Assembly (NCBI GenBank): GCA_963665155.2
Contig: CAXXFI010000002.1
Coordinates: 1,364,001 to 1,428,000, forward strand
Reading direction: 5' to 3'
Source of the DNA: UBA1141 sp963665155
Lineage (GTDB): Bacteria; Chloroflexota; Dehalococcoidia; Lucifugimonadales; UBA3495
Length of the DNA: 64,000 nt
Shown here: piece after piece, positions 45,069-53,697 of the stretch
Layout: each line of letters opens with the position of its first letter
How positions within the stretch are numbered: the first letter of the stretch is position 1
The notes under the pieces: generated by a model
Databases searched by the model: none
Told to the model about the DNA's origin: nothing
What the model saw: the letters and a program-made list of their open reading frames with translations, nothing else
Translations under genes and position numbers: made by a program

Positions 45069-46988
45069 TTAGTCTGCCGCCGCCGCTCCCTTCCGCGCCT
45101 CCTCCCGGCGCAAAAACTCCATGATGTGGCGAGGGAACGTGGGTTGTTTCGGAGGCTCAAGGCCCGTTTCCTCAAAGCACCGGGCCTTTAGTTCCTCAAT
45201 GCTTTCGAAACCACGATCGAATAGCTTTATCTCCGCCCGCTCGCTGATTGCCTTGGAGCGGAGTTCTTTCGTGGCCTCCTCGTTAACGGTGGAATCGCCG
45301 TCGATTACGACGCCGTAGCGCAGAGCGCCTTCTTTGCTGACCAACCCCCGGCTCACATCCAAAGCGACTTTCTGGGCGTCCCTCACAAAGTGGTCACCCC
45401 AGCCACCGCCTCCCCAGGTGTAAAGCACCAGCAAGTCCCCCTCTCCCACCTTTACGTGATCGCATTTGGAAGGGAGCACCTCCGTAGTGCCGTCGGTGCG
45501 AATGAGTTCCTTTTTGCTCCTTCCCCCTGGAAGACCGCCGTTGACGCCCCAAGGGTAAGTGAGCCAGCGGTCGTCATGGATCGAAACCTCCCCTGCGTTG
45601 AGGATGCGATAAGCAATCTTGATGCCGTTGCCGCCCCGGTGTAACCCGGGCCCACCGGAATCTACGCAAGTCTCGTAGATTTCCATGCGCAAGGGATAGT
45701 AAGCTTCCAAGAACTCGTTGGGCACGTTGGTAAACGAGGGCCATAAAGAATGCCCGTCCGGGCCGTCGCCCATGGGCCGTCCCGGAATGCCGCCGAAACC
45801 AATCTGGTAGAGCTGGAACCATTCCCCGTCCTTATCGTAGCCGGAGTAAAAAGTATGAGGGCTATCAGAGAAGCCGGCGGCGGTGAGGAAATCCGGTGCG
45901 CCTTGTCCCAAGAGGCCGCCCAACACATCAAAGATGCGACCCAAGGCATGAGTCCTGGATGAGAGGGCCGCAGGCTTAATGGGATTCAGCAGGCACCCTT
46001 TGGGAATGCGCACGTCGACGTGATCGTAGAAGCCGTCGTTGAAAAGTATTTGGGGATCGTAAATGTTGATCATGTAGACGCCGACAAACATCTTGAACAT
46101 TTCTGTGTTCAGGTAGAAGTTGATCGAACTCTCCGACTGGGGGTCGGTGCCCTCGAAGTCGAAGACGAGTTTGTCGCCTTCACGCCACATAGAGCAAGCA
46201 ATCTTGTAAGGCCCCATGCCGATGCCGTCGTCGCACACATAATCTTCGAAGTAGGATTTCTTTTCCGACGAGGTGGTTCGTATGAGCTGCAACATAGCCC
46301 TTCGGTTTCGCTCCAGAAGATCGTTAACCGCCGAGACGTAAGTGTCCACCCCAAATCGCTCGCACAATTCCAGGACCCGGCTCTCCGCTACGCGAACGGC
46401 GGCCACCAGCGCATAGAAGTCGCTGCGGTTCCAATGGGGCATCCGTACCTGATGAAGTATCAGGTTGAGCATGTCTTCCTGTAGCTCGTCGTTCTTGTAA
46501 ATCTTGATGGGCGGAATGAGGACCCCTTCTTCGTAAATTTGGTTGGCGTCGGTGGGCAGACTGCCGGGAGTCTTTCCCCCAAGGTCGGTCATGTGCCCGA
46601 ACATTGATATGTAAGCTATCAACCTGCCTTCTAGGTAGACGGGCCGTAGCACCAACCAGTCGTTGAGGTGGCTGATCGCACCATCGACACTGTACGGGTC
46701 CGATGTGAGGAAAATGGTCCCTTCCTCTATGGTGCCATCATAGGACCTTTTAAAGCCGTGTATGAACGAACCGAACTGGCCGACAACCATCTTCCCTTCG
46801 GGGCTGGCGATCATCGGGAACTCGTCGTGCTGCTCCCTTATGCCAGGGGACATGGCCGTGCGATACAAGACGGCGTCCATCTCAAAGCGGGCATTTCTGA
46901 GTGCGCTTTCAATTATGTCCAGCGTTATCGGGTCGACCTCCACTTTCTCAAATGGAGTGTGATTGGTCTCGATAATAGTTAAAGCCAT
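45069..46988 (-). CDS. hyuB: Hydantoinase B / oxoprolinase-family subunit
   Basis: 639 residues. It starts with PITLDIIESALRNARFEMDA and AMSPGIREQHDEFPMI, the family start for HyuB-type subunits. DPYSVDGAISHLNDWLVLRP and FMSMFGHMTDLGGKTPGSLP-like text (ISMFGHMTDLGGKTPGSLP) match the metal-binding region, and FDFEGTDPQSESSINFYLNT the middle. GGPGLHRGGNGIKIAYRIL and TWGGGGWGDHFVRDAQKVAL lie near the C-terminus. With HyuA it forms the enzyme that opens hydantoin-like rings or carboxylates ketones with ATP. Start ATG has AAAGGAG upstream; 30 bases separate it from hyuA. Confidence 0.9.
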   Translation of the reverse strand: MALTIIETNHTPFEKVEVDPITLDIIESALRNARFEMDAVLYRTAMSPGIREQHDEFPMIASPEGKMVVGQFGSFIHGFKRSYDGTIEEGTIFLTSDPYSVDGAISHLNDWLVLRPVYLEGRLIAYISMFGHMTDLGGKTPGSLPTDANQIYEEGVLIPPIKIYKNDELQEDMLNLILHQVRMPHWNRSDFYALVAAVRVAESRVLELCERFGVDTYVSAVNDLLERNRRAMLQLIRTTSSEKKSYFEDYVCDDGIGMGPYKIACSMWREGDKLVFDFEGTDPQSESSINFYLNTEMFKMFVGVYMINIYDPQILFNDGFYDHVDVRIPKGCLLNPIKPAALSSRTHALGRIFDVLGGLLGQGAPDFLTAAGFSDSPHTFYSGYDKDGEWFQLYQIGFGGIPGRPMGDGPDGHSLWPSFTNVPNEFLEAYYPLRMEIYETCVDSGGPGLHRGGNGIKIAYRILNAGEVSIHDDRWLTYPWGVNGGLPGGRSKKELIRTDGTTEVLPSKCDHVKVGEGDLLVLYTWGGGGWGDHFVRDAQKVALDVSRGLVSKEGALRYGVVIDGDSTVNEEATKELRSKAISERAEIKLFDRGFESIEELKARCFEETGLEPPKQPTFPRHIMEFLRREEARKGAAAAD

Positions 46989-47018
46989 CGCCTTGCTCCT
47001 TTGCCTTAGGTTGCCGCC

Positions 47019-49076
47019 TTAAGCCACCGGATTAATAATTATGTTCCCGAAAGAATCTACTTCACCCACGTGGCCGGGAAGTATCAAAGTTGTTGAGTCC
47101 AGTTCAGTCACCAATGCAGGCCCGTCGATGCGGTTTCCTGCTAGTAGTCTGGTCCGGTCGTAGACAATAGCTTCCTGATCGGCATCATCCACGAAGATCG
47201 ATGTCCTGCCGACCTCATCCGAGGGGCTACTACCCCCCGTTCCGATTGTTGGAAGACCGACTTCAGCGTCGGAGCCTATCGCAATCGCTCGCAGGTTCAC
47301 CACTTCGGGTTCTGCCGGTAAAGCGAATGTGAACATCTGGTTATGCTGCCGATCGAACTCCCGTCGGACGGTATTCAGAGGCGCGTCGTCTCCCGAGGCG
47401 TTAAACGAAGCAGCATCGACCCCCATGGTGAGAATCAGGCCCTGACCGTGGTAGCGCACGTCAATCTCGAATTGGGTTGACTGATCGGCCCGGTCCACGC
47501 CGTCCTGGTCCAGGATACTTCTGGCACGGTCGGCAAGTTCCTGCAGGATATTCTCGATTTCTTCGTTGCTGGTCTCGGAGAAACGGCGGATGAGGGTCTG
47601 GGTGGCCTCGTTGCGTATGCGGGTGGTGGCATCGCCATAGGCGCATAGGACGCCGGGTGACGGAGGGACGATCAACGGCCAAGAACTCATGAGTCTGGCC
47701 AAGGCGTTAGCGTGTAATGGTCCCGCTCCGCCGAAAGCAATCAACGCAAACTCCCGAGGGTCGTACCCTTGTTGCACCGAGACGAGCCTGAGCGCTCCGA
47801 ACATGTTTTCGTTGACGATATCTATGATACCAGCGGCCGCTCTTTTCAGGCTGAGACCCAAGGCATCGCCAATTGTTTGCACCGCCGCCTCTGCCAGCTT
47901 CACGTCCAGAACGACGTTGTCTGCTAATGTTGCGGGCAAACGCCCCAGCACTAGATTGGCATCGGTGACGGTAGGAGACTCGCCGCCTTTGCCGTATGCG
48001 GCCGGGCCTGGCTGAGCGCCAGCACTTTCGGGCCCCACCCGCAAAGCACTGGTCAGTTGCGGGACGTGGGCGATGGACCCGCCGCCAGCCCCGACACTTC
48101 GAACGTCAAGGGACGAAGCCCGGATCGCAATGTCGCCAACCAAGGTCTCCCGCCTCACTCTGGGTATGCCATTCTCGATCAAGGCAACGTCCGTAGAGGT
48201 GCCGCCCATGTCGAAGGTCAACAAGTTGTTGTAACCCGCTTTGTTGGCGATCCACAGCGCTCCGGCAACGCCGCCGGCCGGTCCGCTCATCAAGATGCTG
48301 ACAGGTGCCTGCCGGGCCGCTTCCGCCGACACGAGGCCACCATCCGACCGTAAAATATGCAGCTTCGCCGAGATGCCCCTGGCCTCGAACTGGGATTGCA
48401 TATTGAAAACGTAGTTGGAAACCACCGGCGCCACATAAGAGTTGGCTACAGTGGTCAACGTGCGCTCGTACTCCTGCATTTCGGGGAGAATCTCGGAAGA
48501 AATCGAGACCGGAATGCCGGGCAGAACCTCGCTTGCGATCTCGCGTATCCGCTCTTCATGAGCACCGTTGGCGTAGGCGTTTATAAGCGAGATGGTTAAT
48601 GCTTCGATATCACGGTCGGCTAGGAACTTGAGCGACACTTTAATCGATGGTTCGTCCAGTACGTCGACCACTTCACCCCGGGCTCCAATGCGCTCGTTGG
48701 CCTCTACCGTTAGCTCCAGTGGGGCCAAGGGGTCGGGCATGTTCCAGATAATCCAACCCGCCAGGATGCCCGGCACGAAGGACCGGCCGATTTGCAGCAT
48801 TTGCCTGTATCCCTTGGTGGTTACCAGTCCGATCTTGGCACCATTGCCTTGGAGGATAGCGTTGGTCGCTACCGTTGTGCCGTGCATGATCTGAGAGATT
48901 GAAGTCGGCGAGATATTGGCGGTGGCGCACACACGGTCAATACCCTCCAGCACGCCCAATGACGAGTCGACGGGTGTGGATTGAACCTTTTCTCGCCAGG
49001 TATCGCCCGTGTCCTCATTGATGAGAAGCACGTCGGTAAATGTGCCTCCTACATCCACGCCCAATCGGTATGCCAT
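47019..49076 (-). CDS. hyuA: Hydantoinase A / oxoprolinase-family subunit
   Basis: 685 residues. LGVDVGGTFTDVLLINEDTG is the N-terminal ATP-binding phosphate loop of the ASKHA-like HyuA fold. QIMHGTTVATNAILQGNGAK, ILRSDGGLVSAEAARQAPVS, ILMSGPAGGVAGALWIANKA and LLTFDMGGTSTDVALIENG follow in family order. VGAGGGSIAHVPQLTSALRV and ESAGAQPGPAAYGKGGESPT are also canonical. The subunit hydrolyses ATP and acts with HyuB downstream. Candidate substrates are hydantoins, 5-oxoproline, or ketones (acetone/acetophenone carboxylase type); the sequence does not decide. GGGAG precedes the start. It heads a two-gene unit with hyuB. Confidence 0.92.
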   Translation of the reverse strand: MAYRLGVDVGGTFTDVLLINEDTGDTWREKVQSTPVDSSLGVLEGIDRVCATANISPTSISQIMHGTTVATNAILQGNGAKIGLVTTKGYRQMLQIGRSFVPGILAGWIIWNMPDPLAPLELTVEANERIGARGEVVDVLDEPSIKVSLKFLADRDIEALTISLINAYANGAHEERIREIASEVLPGIPVSISSEILPEMQEYERTLTTVANSYVAPVVSNYVFNMQSQFEARGISAKLHILRSDGGLVSAEAARQAPVSILMSGPAGGVAGALWIANKAGYNNLLTFDMGGTSTDVALIENGIPRVRRETLVGDIAIRASSLDVRSVGAGGGSIAHVPQLTSALRVGPESAGAQPGPAAYGKGGESPTVTDANLVLGRLPATLADNVVLDVKLAEAAVQTIGDALGLSLKRAAAGIIDIVNENMFGALRLVSVQQGYDPREFALIAFGGAGPLHANALARLMSSWPLIVPPSPGVLCAYGDATTRIRNEATQTLIRRFSETSNEEIENILQELADRARSILDQDGVDRADQSTQFEIDVRYHGQGLILTMGVDAASFNASGDDAPLNTVRREFDRQHNQMFTFALPAEPEVVNLRAIAIGSDAEVGLPTIGTGGSSPSDEVGRTSIFVDDADQEAIVYDRTRLLAGNRIDGPALVTELDSTTLILPGHVGEVDSFGNIIINPVA

Positions 49077-49441
49077 CGCATTTCTCCCGCACTTTGGTTT
49101 CTCTAGGGATCAGCTGGGGATTCTAGCCCAATAATACATCAAAGGTCCATCAGGGACTGACAAATTCCATAGCAAACCATATCCTCAAGCTATTCTGCTG
49201 GCTTAAATGCGCCGGACCGTTCACCCAGGGCTGAATCCGGTCTCGATGGCCGACAGGTGGCTAGGGGCGAGTTAAACGTTCGGCGGCCAAAGAAATTATC
49301 CATTTACCTGCCGGTCTTCCCCTTAAATAATCCAAGAACAGGGGCAGCGAGGAATCGAACGTGCCAAAGGTCAGCCCTCTACGGCTGTTCAACGGGGCCA
49401 TCGTAACGAGGCCTGAATTGTAGGTTTGCGGTCGGTTGTCG
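49077..49441. other. Intergenic region between hydantoinase A and hydrolase genes
   Basis: About 365 bases without a supported gene. Around 49345-49400 there is a tRNA-like T-arm string (GAATCGAAC on the plus strand), but no cloverleaf can be drawn. Nothing else was recognised. Confidence 0.5.
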
Positions 49442-50259
49442 TTACTGTCCTTTCGCTAATTCGCGCAGCTCGCTATTAAACCTCTTGTCATCTTCCCAAA
49501 AGGGCGCGTGGCCAGAGTTGGGATATAGGCTAGTTCGCGAATGGGCGATGCCGCTGCGGAATTGTTCTACGATTGCCGGGATTAGTATAGCGTCCTTCTC
49601 TCCCTGGGTAACAAGAACAGGTTTGCTTATCTTGGGGAGCACATCATCGTTGTCGATGGCGCGGGAGAACAGCCCCTCACGCACATACGGTGGCACGCTC
49701 GCATTAAAGCCTAGCATCGGATAATATTCATCGGCCTCAACTCCCGGGTGAAACACATGCGTATAAGGGACTCCAGACTGCCGATGCTTTGCTCGAAATC
49801 GGTTGAGAAGAAGCCTGGAACAAGAGCCAGGAACTCTGGAGCAACCACGGCCATGGCCTCATCGCTGCCAAGCTTGGTGAGGCCACACACGAAATTTATT
49901 CCACCGATATCCGCATCGCCGTGAGACCTTAAATAGTCCAAAATGACCAACGCGCCGTAAGACCAGCCGCAAAGAATGGGGTGGTCGAGGCCGAGGGTCC
50001 CAATGACCGAGCTTACGTCGTCAGCCCAGAGCTTGGAATCGCCATAGGCATCCTTAGGTTTTTCCGATCGGCCATGGCCGCGGAGGTCCATTGTCACCAG
50101 ACGATGGTCATTTTCTAGGTCCGATCCCATCTGTTTGCCCCAGGAAAGCCCACACTGGGAGTAACCGTGCAGAAAAAGAACGGCTTGCCCTTGAGGATTA
50201 CCAGTTTCCTCGACGTGGAGTTGAATTCCGCCACCACCTGTGATGCTGTGCGTCTTCAT
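49442..50259 (-). pseudogene. Alpha/beta hydrolase, single-base frameshift
   Basis: The first frame runs from ATG 50259 (AGAGGA upstream; longer in-frame starts exist) to 49711. It holds AVLFLHGYSQCGLSWGKQM (HG oxyanion motif), MDLRGHGRSEKP, and the nucleophile in ILCGWSYGALVILDYL (G-W-S-Y-G). The second frame (49756-49442) carries ISKPVLVTQGEKDAILIPAI with the Asp and YPNSGHAPFWEDDKRFN with the catalytic His. One missing base near 49745-49756, within a short T run, separates them: with one T more the text becomes RMCFHPGVEADEYYP. The enzyme would be a full-length hydrolase of about 272 residues. It lies downstream of the Rieske gene by 52 bp. Confidence 0.8.
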
Positions 50260-50311
50260 CTGAAATATCCTCTTTTGTGTGAAATCGACCATATCTATCA
50301 ATTTGTCTGGT

Positions 50312-52062
50312 CTAAGACTCCGAATAAGTCTCCTCACCCCGGTGCAATCGAAGGGCAATGTGGTAGGTCTGACCGACGGCCCTTGGTGTGGGTGAATGAG
50401 CAGCCAGAAATCTCGACAGGCCGACCATGACGTGGCGCCCTGACTCCGATTCCTGTCGGGCTTGGAACTGCTTAAATCCGGCGTCCACTATCTGGAAAGC
50501 GTGGAAATCCGAGTCTTCCATCAGTACGAGTTGGCCCAAAGTGGCTTGCAACGCGTCGGGGTTTCCAGACCCGGAAATGTATCTGGACACAATTTGCGCC
50601 ACCTCTTCCACCTGCTGCCGTACGTCTATGCGGTCTAACAATTCCGACAGTAGAGGCTGGGCATCTATGGCCCCACTCTCCGGTTCAGGAATGCGTTGGG
50701 GCGGCATATTCAGGAACCGATCCAGATAAATGCTCATGGCGATGTCGAAAACGCCCCTGATTAGTGCCGGCGAGGGTGCCCGCCGTAGAGCTTGGTGGAG
50801 CGCGTTGGCTGCTGTCAGGGTGTTGTGTAGCGTGTCCCAGTCCCTGAATTCGTTGGAGGTATGGAAATGGGCCATTCTAAGAAACGCAGCGTAGGCAATC
50901 GTTGAGCCCAGAGCTTCGGCAGTAGCCCCATTCCGTATAGCCGCCTTGATGGATTCCAAAATTGCGGCCGGGTCATCGCCCAGCATTTGGCGCGCCAACT
51001 CGACTTCGCCTTGCCATGAATTATTGCTTCTCAGGCTATCCTCAATCAGCCCAGGGAGCACCTCGCGCGCTTGCCAGACCAAGGATGCTATATCTATCGG
51101 AGACCGCGCCAAGCGCTCAGTTCCTGGCTGCGCCTAGCTGTGGCCATTCCGTGGACGATGCTGGTAAGGACTTGGTCCGCGTGTTGCCAACCGATGTGGT
51201 CCAATAACTCGAAGGCTTTGTTGGTGAAGTCCACCACATGCCCTGCGTCCAAGTAAATGTGGTCGGTTGCGGCAGCGAACAGCATGTCCGCGATAGTCTG
51301 GGAGGGCAGTCCCAAGCCGATGGCGGTGCTTAGACAGCGTTCCGCCCCTTCGTGGTCCCGAACATCGATAAAGCTGCGGAACCAGCCTTTTAGAACGTCG
51401 GGCCGGGATTCTCCGCTGGGCAATGGGTCAACGGTAAATCGCGGGGGCTTGCCAGCGCACTCCCGGGCAACGTGGAGCAGGCCCTGATACAAAGCTCGGG
51501 GCTTGTCGTCATCATTCAGGTAGGGAAGGATGTTGGCCGTGCAGGTTAGGATGCTGAGAGCCGGCCCCCAACCCGCTGCCGCATAGGTGGTGCCAAACTC
51601 TGCTCCGATACGGAGCGCAACCCGGTAGTCGCAGCCTGCGGCACGTAGACCCAGCACGGACTTGGCTATGACCAGCCTTAGATTGTGCTCCAGTCCGTCA
51701 TTTAAGCGGGTGGACCAGTATTCTTCTTCGTTCCGCTTGGGCGGTTCTGGATTCACCCAAACCTCGCCGTCCACGACGCTCACCGGGAAGCTCCGGACAT
51801 CATCGGCGAAGGGATTGAAGGTCCCGCCGCTGGAGAGGTCAAACCTGGCGTGATGCCAGTGGCAAGTGAGGATACCATCCTGCACGCTGCCCCGGTCCAG
51901 AGGAAATCCCATGTGCGGGCACCTGTTGTCCACCGCAAAGACCCGCCCGTCATGATAGAAGACAGCTATCGTATGTCCCCCGCCGGTTACCACGGTGCAA
52001 CCGCGTTCCCTTAAACCATCCAAGGTACCTGCGTTGATCTGGCCAGCAACTGATGTCGCCAT
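50312..52062 (-). pseudogene. Rieske [2Fe-2S] protein with large helical C-terminal domain, probable frameshift
   Basis: The first frame (52062-51094) begins with a Rieske domain: DNRCPHMGFPLDRGSVQDG and ILTCHWHHARFDLSSGG give the C-x-H and C-x2-H cluster ligands. A helical domain follows. The second frame (51112-50312) continues the helical region (SPIDIASLVWQAREVLPGLI, ALGSTIAYAAFLRMAHFHTS). The two meet at 'LSAWR' / 'RSPIDIA' around 51094-51115, where one added base would merge them into about 583 residues. Two overlapping genes with a coupled start would be an alternative. The Rieske domain could be an electron donor or an intrinsic part of an oxygenase-like protein. The start has GTGAGG upstream. 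An operon with the Asp-box gene upstream is likely. Confidence 0.7.
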
Positions 52063-52207
52063 GGTTCTAAATCCTCACAAGCAAATTGAAACCTATTAAT
52101 TTATAAACCGGTCGAGAAGCTCTCCGGGCAGGGACACCCTTGCCCAAGTGTGTCCCTGCCATTTCTCTTTGTCTGTCTGCGCACTTTTGACCAGCCTAAT
52201 TACGAAA

Positions 52208-53281
52208 TCACGCTGGCATCAGCATCGCATAATGCCCGCCTTTGGACACCGGAGCCATGCCGGTGATGATCTCCGACCAATGCGCGCCCCCGTCTTCAGT
52301 GGCCCAAACCTCGCCCGTTGCCGTGGCGCCGAAGATTGAGAACGATTCTCCCCAGTCCTCCAAAATCATTGCCTCGAATGCCGTGGTCAGCCTGTCGGGC
52401 AGGCCATTCCGTAAGGCCGTCCAGTTCCTGCCACCGTCGGTGCTCTTGGATATGCGGGACCCGGCATACTTATGCTCGCTCCATGAGCCTGGGCCCTTCT
52501 GGGCCGCCGCCACGAAAACAACATCCGGGTTCTTGGGATGAACCAGCAGGAAGTCGGGATAGCCTCCGATCTCGTGTTCGGTGGTAGTCCAGTGCTCCCA
52601 GGAGTCGCCGCCATCGGACGTTACGTAAGTGCCGTCCCCGCCTGTAATGTAAATACGGTCCGGGTTCTGGGGGTTGATTACGGTCCGGTGAACGTCGTGG
52701 TCCATGCCGGGAATCAGTTTGAAGCTGTTGCCGCCATCGGTGCTTTTCAACAGCCCGCCTACTTCCACGCTGATGAAAAGGGTATTTGTGTCGTTGGGGT
52801 GGAAATTGATGTGCTTGGTATGAGCAATGTGCGGTGGTGCCGGGAACATCCAATCCGAAGTGTCAACGGACCGAAACTCTGTGAATTCAGCCCAATTGTG
52901 CCCCAAGTCGTCAGTGTAAAAAAGGTGAGCCGGTTCAGTTCCCGCAAAAATCCTGGTGCTGCCGTTAACCTGGGCCGAGGCGAGACTGTAAATGTCTTGA
53001 TGGGCCAATCCTTTATCTCGCCGTTCCCAGGTGCGCCCGTTGTCCTCGCTGGCGTACACTGAATCTTTCGTTGCGCCCGCAAAGATTGTACCGCTCGCTG
53101 GCTCGATTATCAGGGCGTGGATATGCTTATCGGTCAGCCACTTGTCCGTGACCTGCCATTTCGAGGTTGCTTGGTCCTTTTGGATACGGGCCACCCCATC
53201 CTTGGTGCCGATTAGCACTTCGGTGGAAGGAACGGGTGAAGTGAATATTGTATCGCCGCCGTGAGAAAGAGTTAAAGGCAT
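52208..53281 (-). CDS. Asp-box (BNR/sialidase-like) beta-propeller protein, second copy
   Basis: 357 residues. Asp-box repeats are SEDNGRTW, TDDLGHNW, STDGGNSF, TSDGGDSW, STDGGRNW and TEDGGAHW, each in a blade of the type 'i..l.i.P.....ifaG.....vy.S.D.G.tW'. No signal peptide is evident and no sialidase catalytic set is seen. AGGAG precedes ATG 53281. It stands first in a minus-strand run with the Rieske and hydrolase genes (145-bp gap). The first copy (28363-29334) follows a VOC enzyme gene. Both accompany catabolic enzymes, but the function is unknown. Confidence 0.82.
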   Translation of the reverse strand: MPLTLSHGGDTIFTSPVPSTEVLIGTKDGVARIQKDQATSKWQVTDKWLTDKHIHALIIEPASGTIFAGATKDSVYASEDNGRTWERRDKGLAHQDIYSLASAQVNGSTRIFAGTEPAHLFYTDDLGHNWAEFTEFRSVDTSDWMFPAPPHIAHTKHINFHPNDTNTLFISVEVGGLLKSTDGGNSFKLIPGMDHDVHRTVINPQNPDRIYITGGDGTYVTSDGGDSWEHWTTTEHEIGGYPDFLLVHPKNPDVVFVAAAQKGPGSWSEHKYAGSRISKSTDGGRNWTALRNGLPDRLTTAFEAMILEDWGESFSIFGATATGEVWATEDGGAHWSEIITGMAPVSKGGHYAMLMPA

Positions 53282-53697
53282 GAGATGCTCCTGCTTATTT
53301 ATGTTTTGTTCTAAATTGGGTTTTGTTGGAGTAATTTGACATCAATTATCGTAAACAGGATAGAACCACAACATAATGGAGTCAATTCATTGCGGGGCTA
53401 AAACAGCGCCAGTGGCTGGAGAGGTGAGCCGTACTACCTGGCTTGATAGGAAACGTTCCCCCATTTATACTTTGCCGAATGCCGGTACGCTTCCGGCTTT
53501 TGGGTCCCGTTTTCATCATAAAACCCAACCGTGTTGACCTCACATGCGTAAGACGAGTTCGACGGCCGATTATCCTGATCGTTCTCCGTAAATTCTTCTA
53601 GAGAAGATCAGCCAAGTTGGCCGCTGTTACATTTGTCTCATGCATGGGCCAGCGAACGTCATCTGCTACTTATTATTCAGTGTTAAGGAGGAATATT
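53282..53697. other. Divergent intergenic region (Asp-box gene / CoxL-like gene)
   Basis: About 415 bases. TTGACA at 53336-53341 is followed 17 bases later by GATAGA, a weak promoter candidate towards the right. AAGGAGG at 53685-53691 is the ribosome site of the CoxL-like gene. No gene is supported; the longer open frame reaching up to 53617 lacks a ribosome site. Confidence 0.45.

Noticed and set aside
49340..49405. tRNA-like T-arm string (GAATCGAAC) suggesting a tRNA gene on the minus strand
   Set aside because: The T stem does not pair, and no acceptor, D or anticodon arm can be drawn around it.
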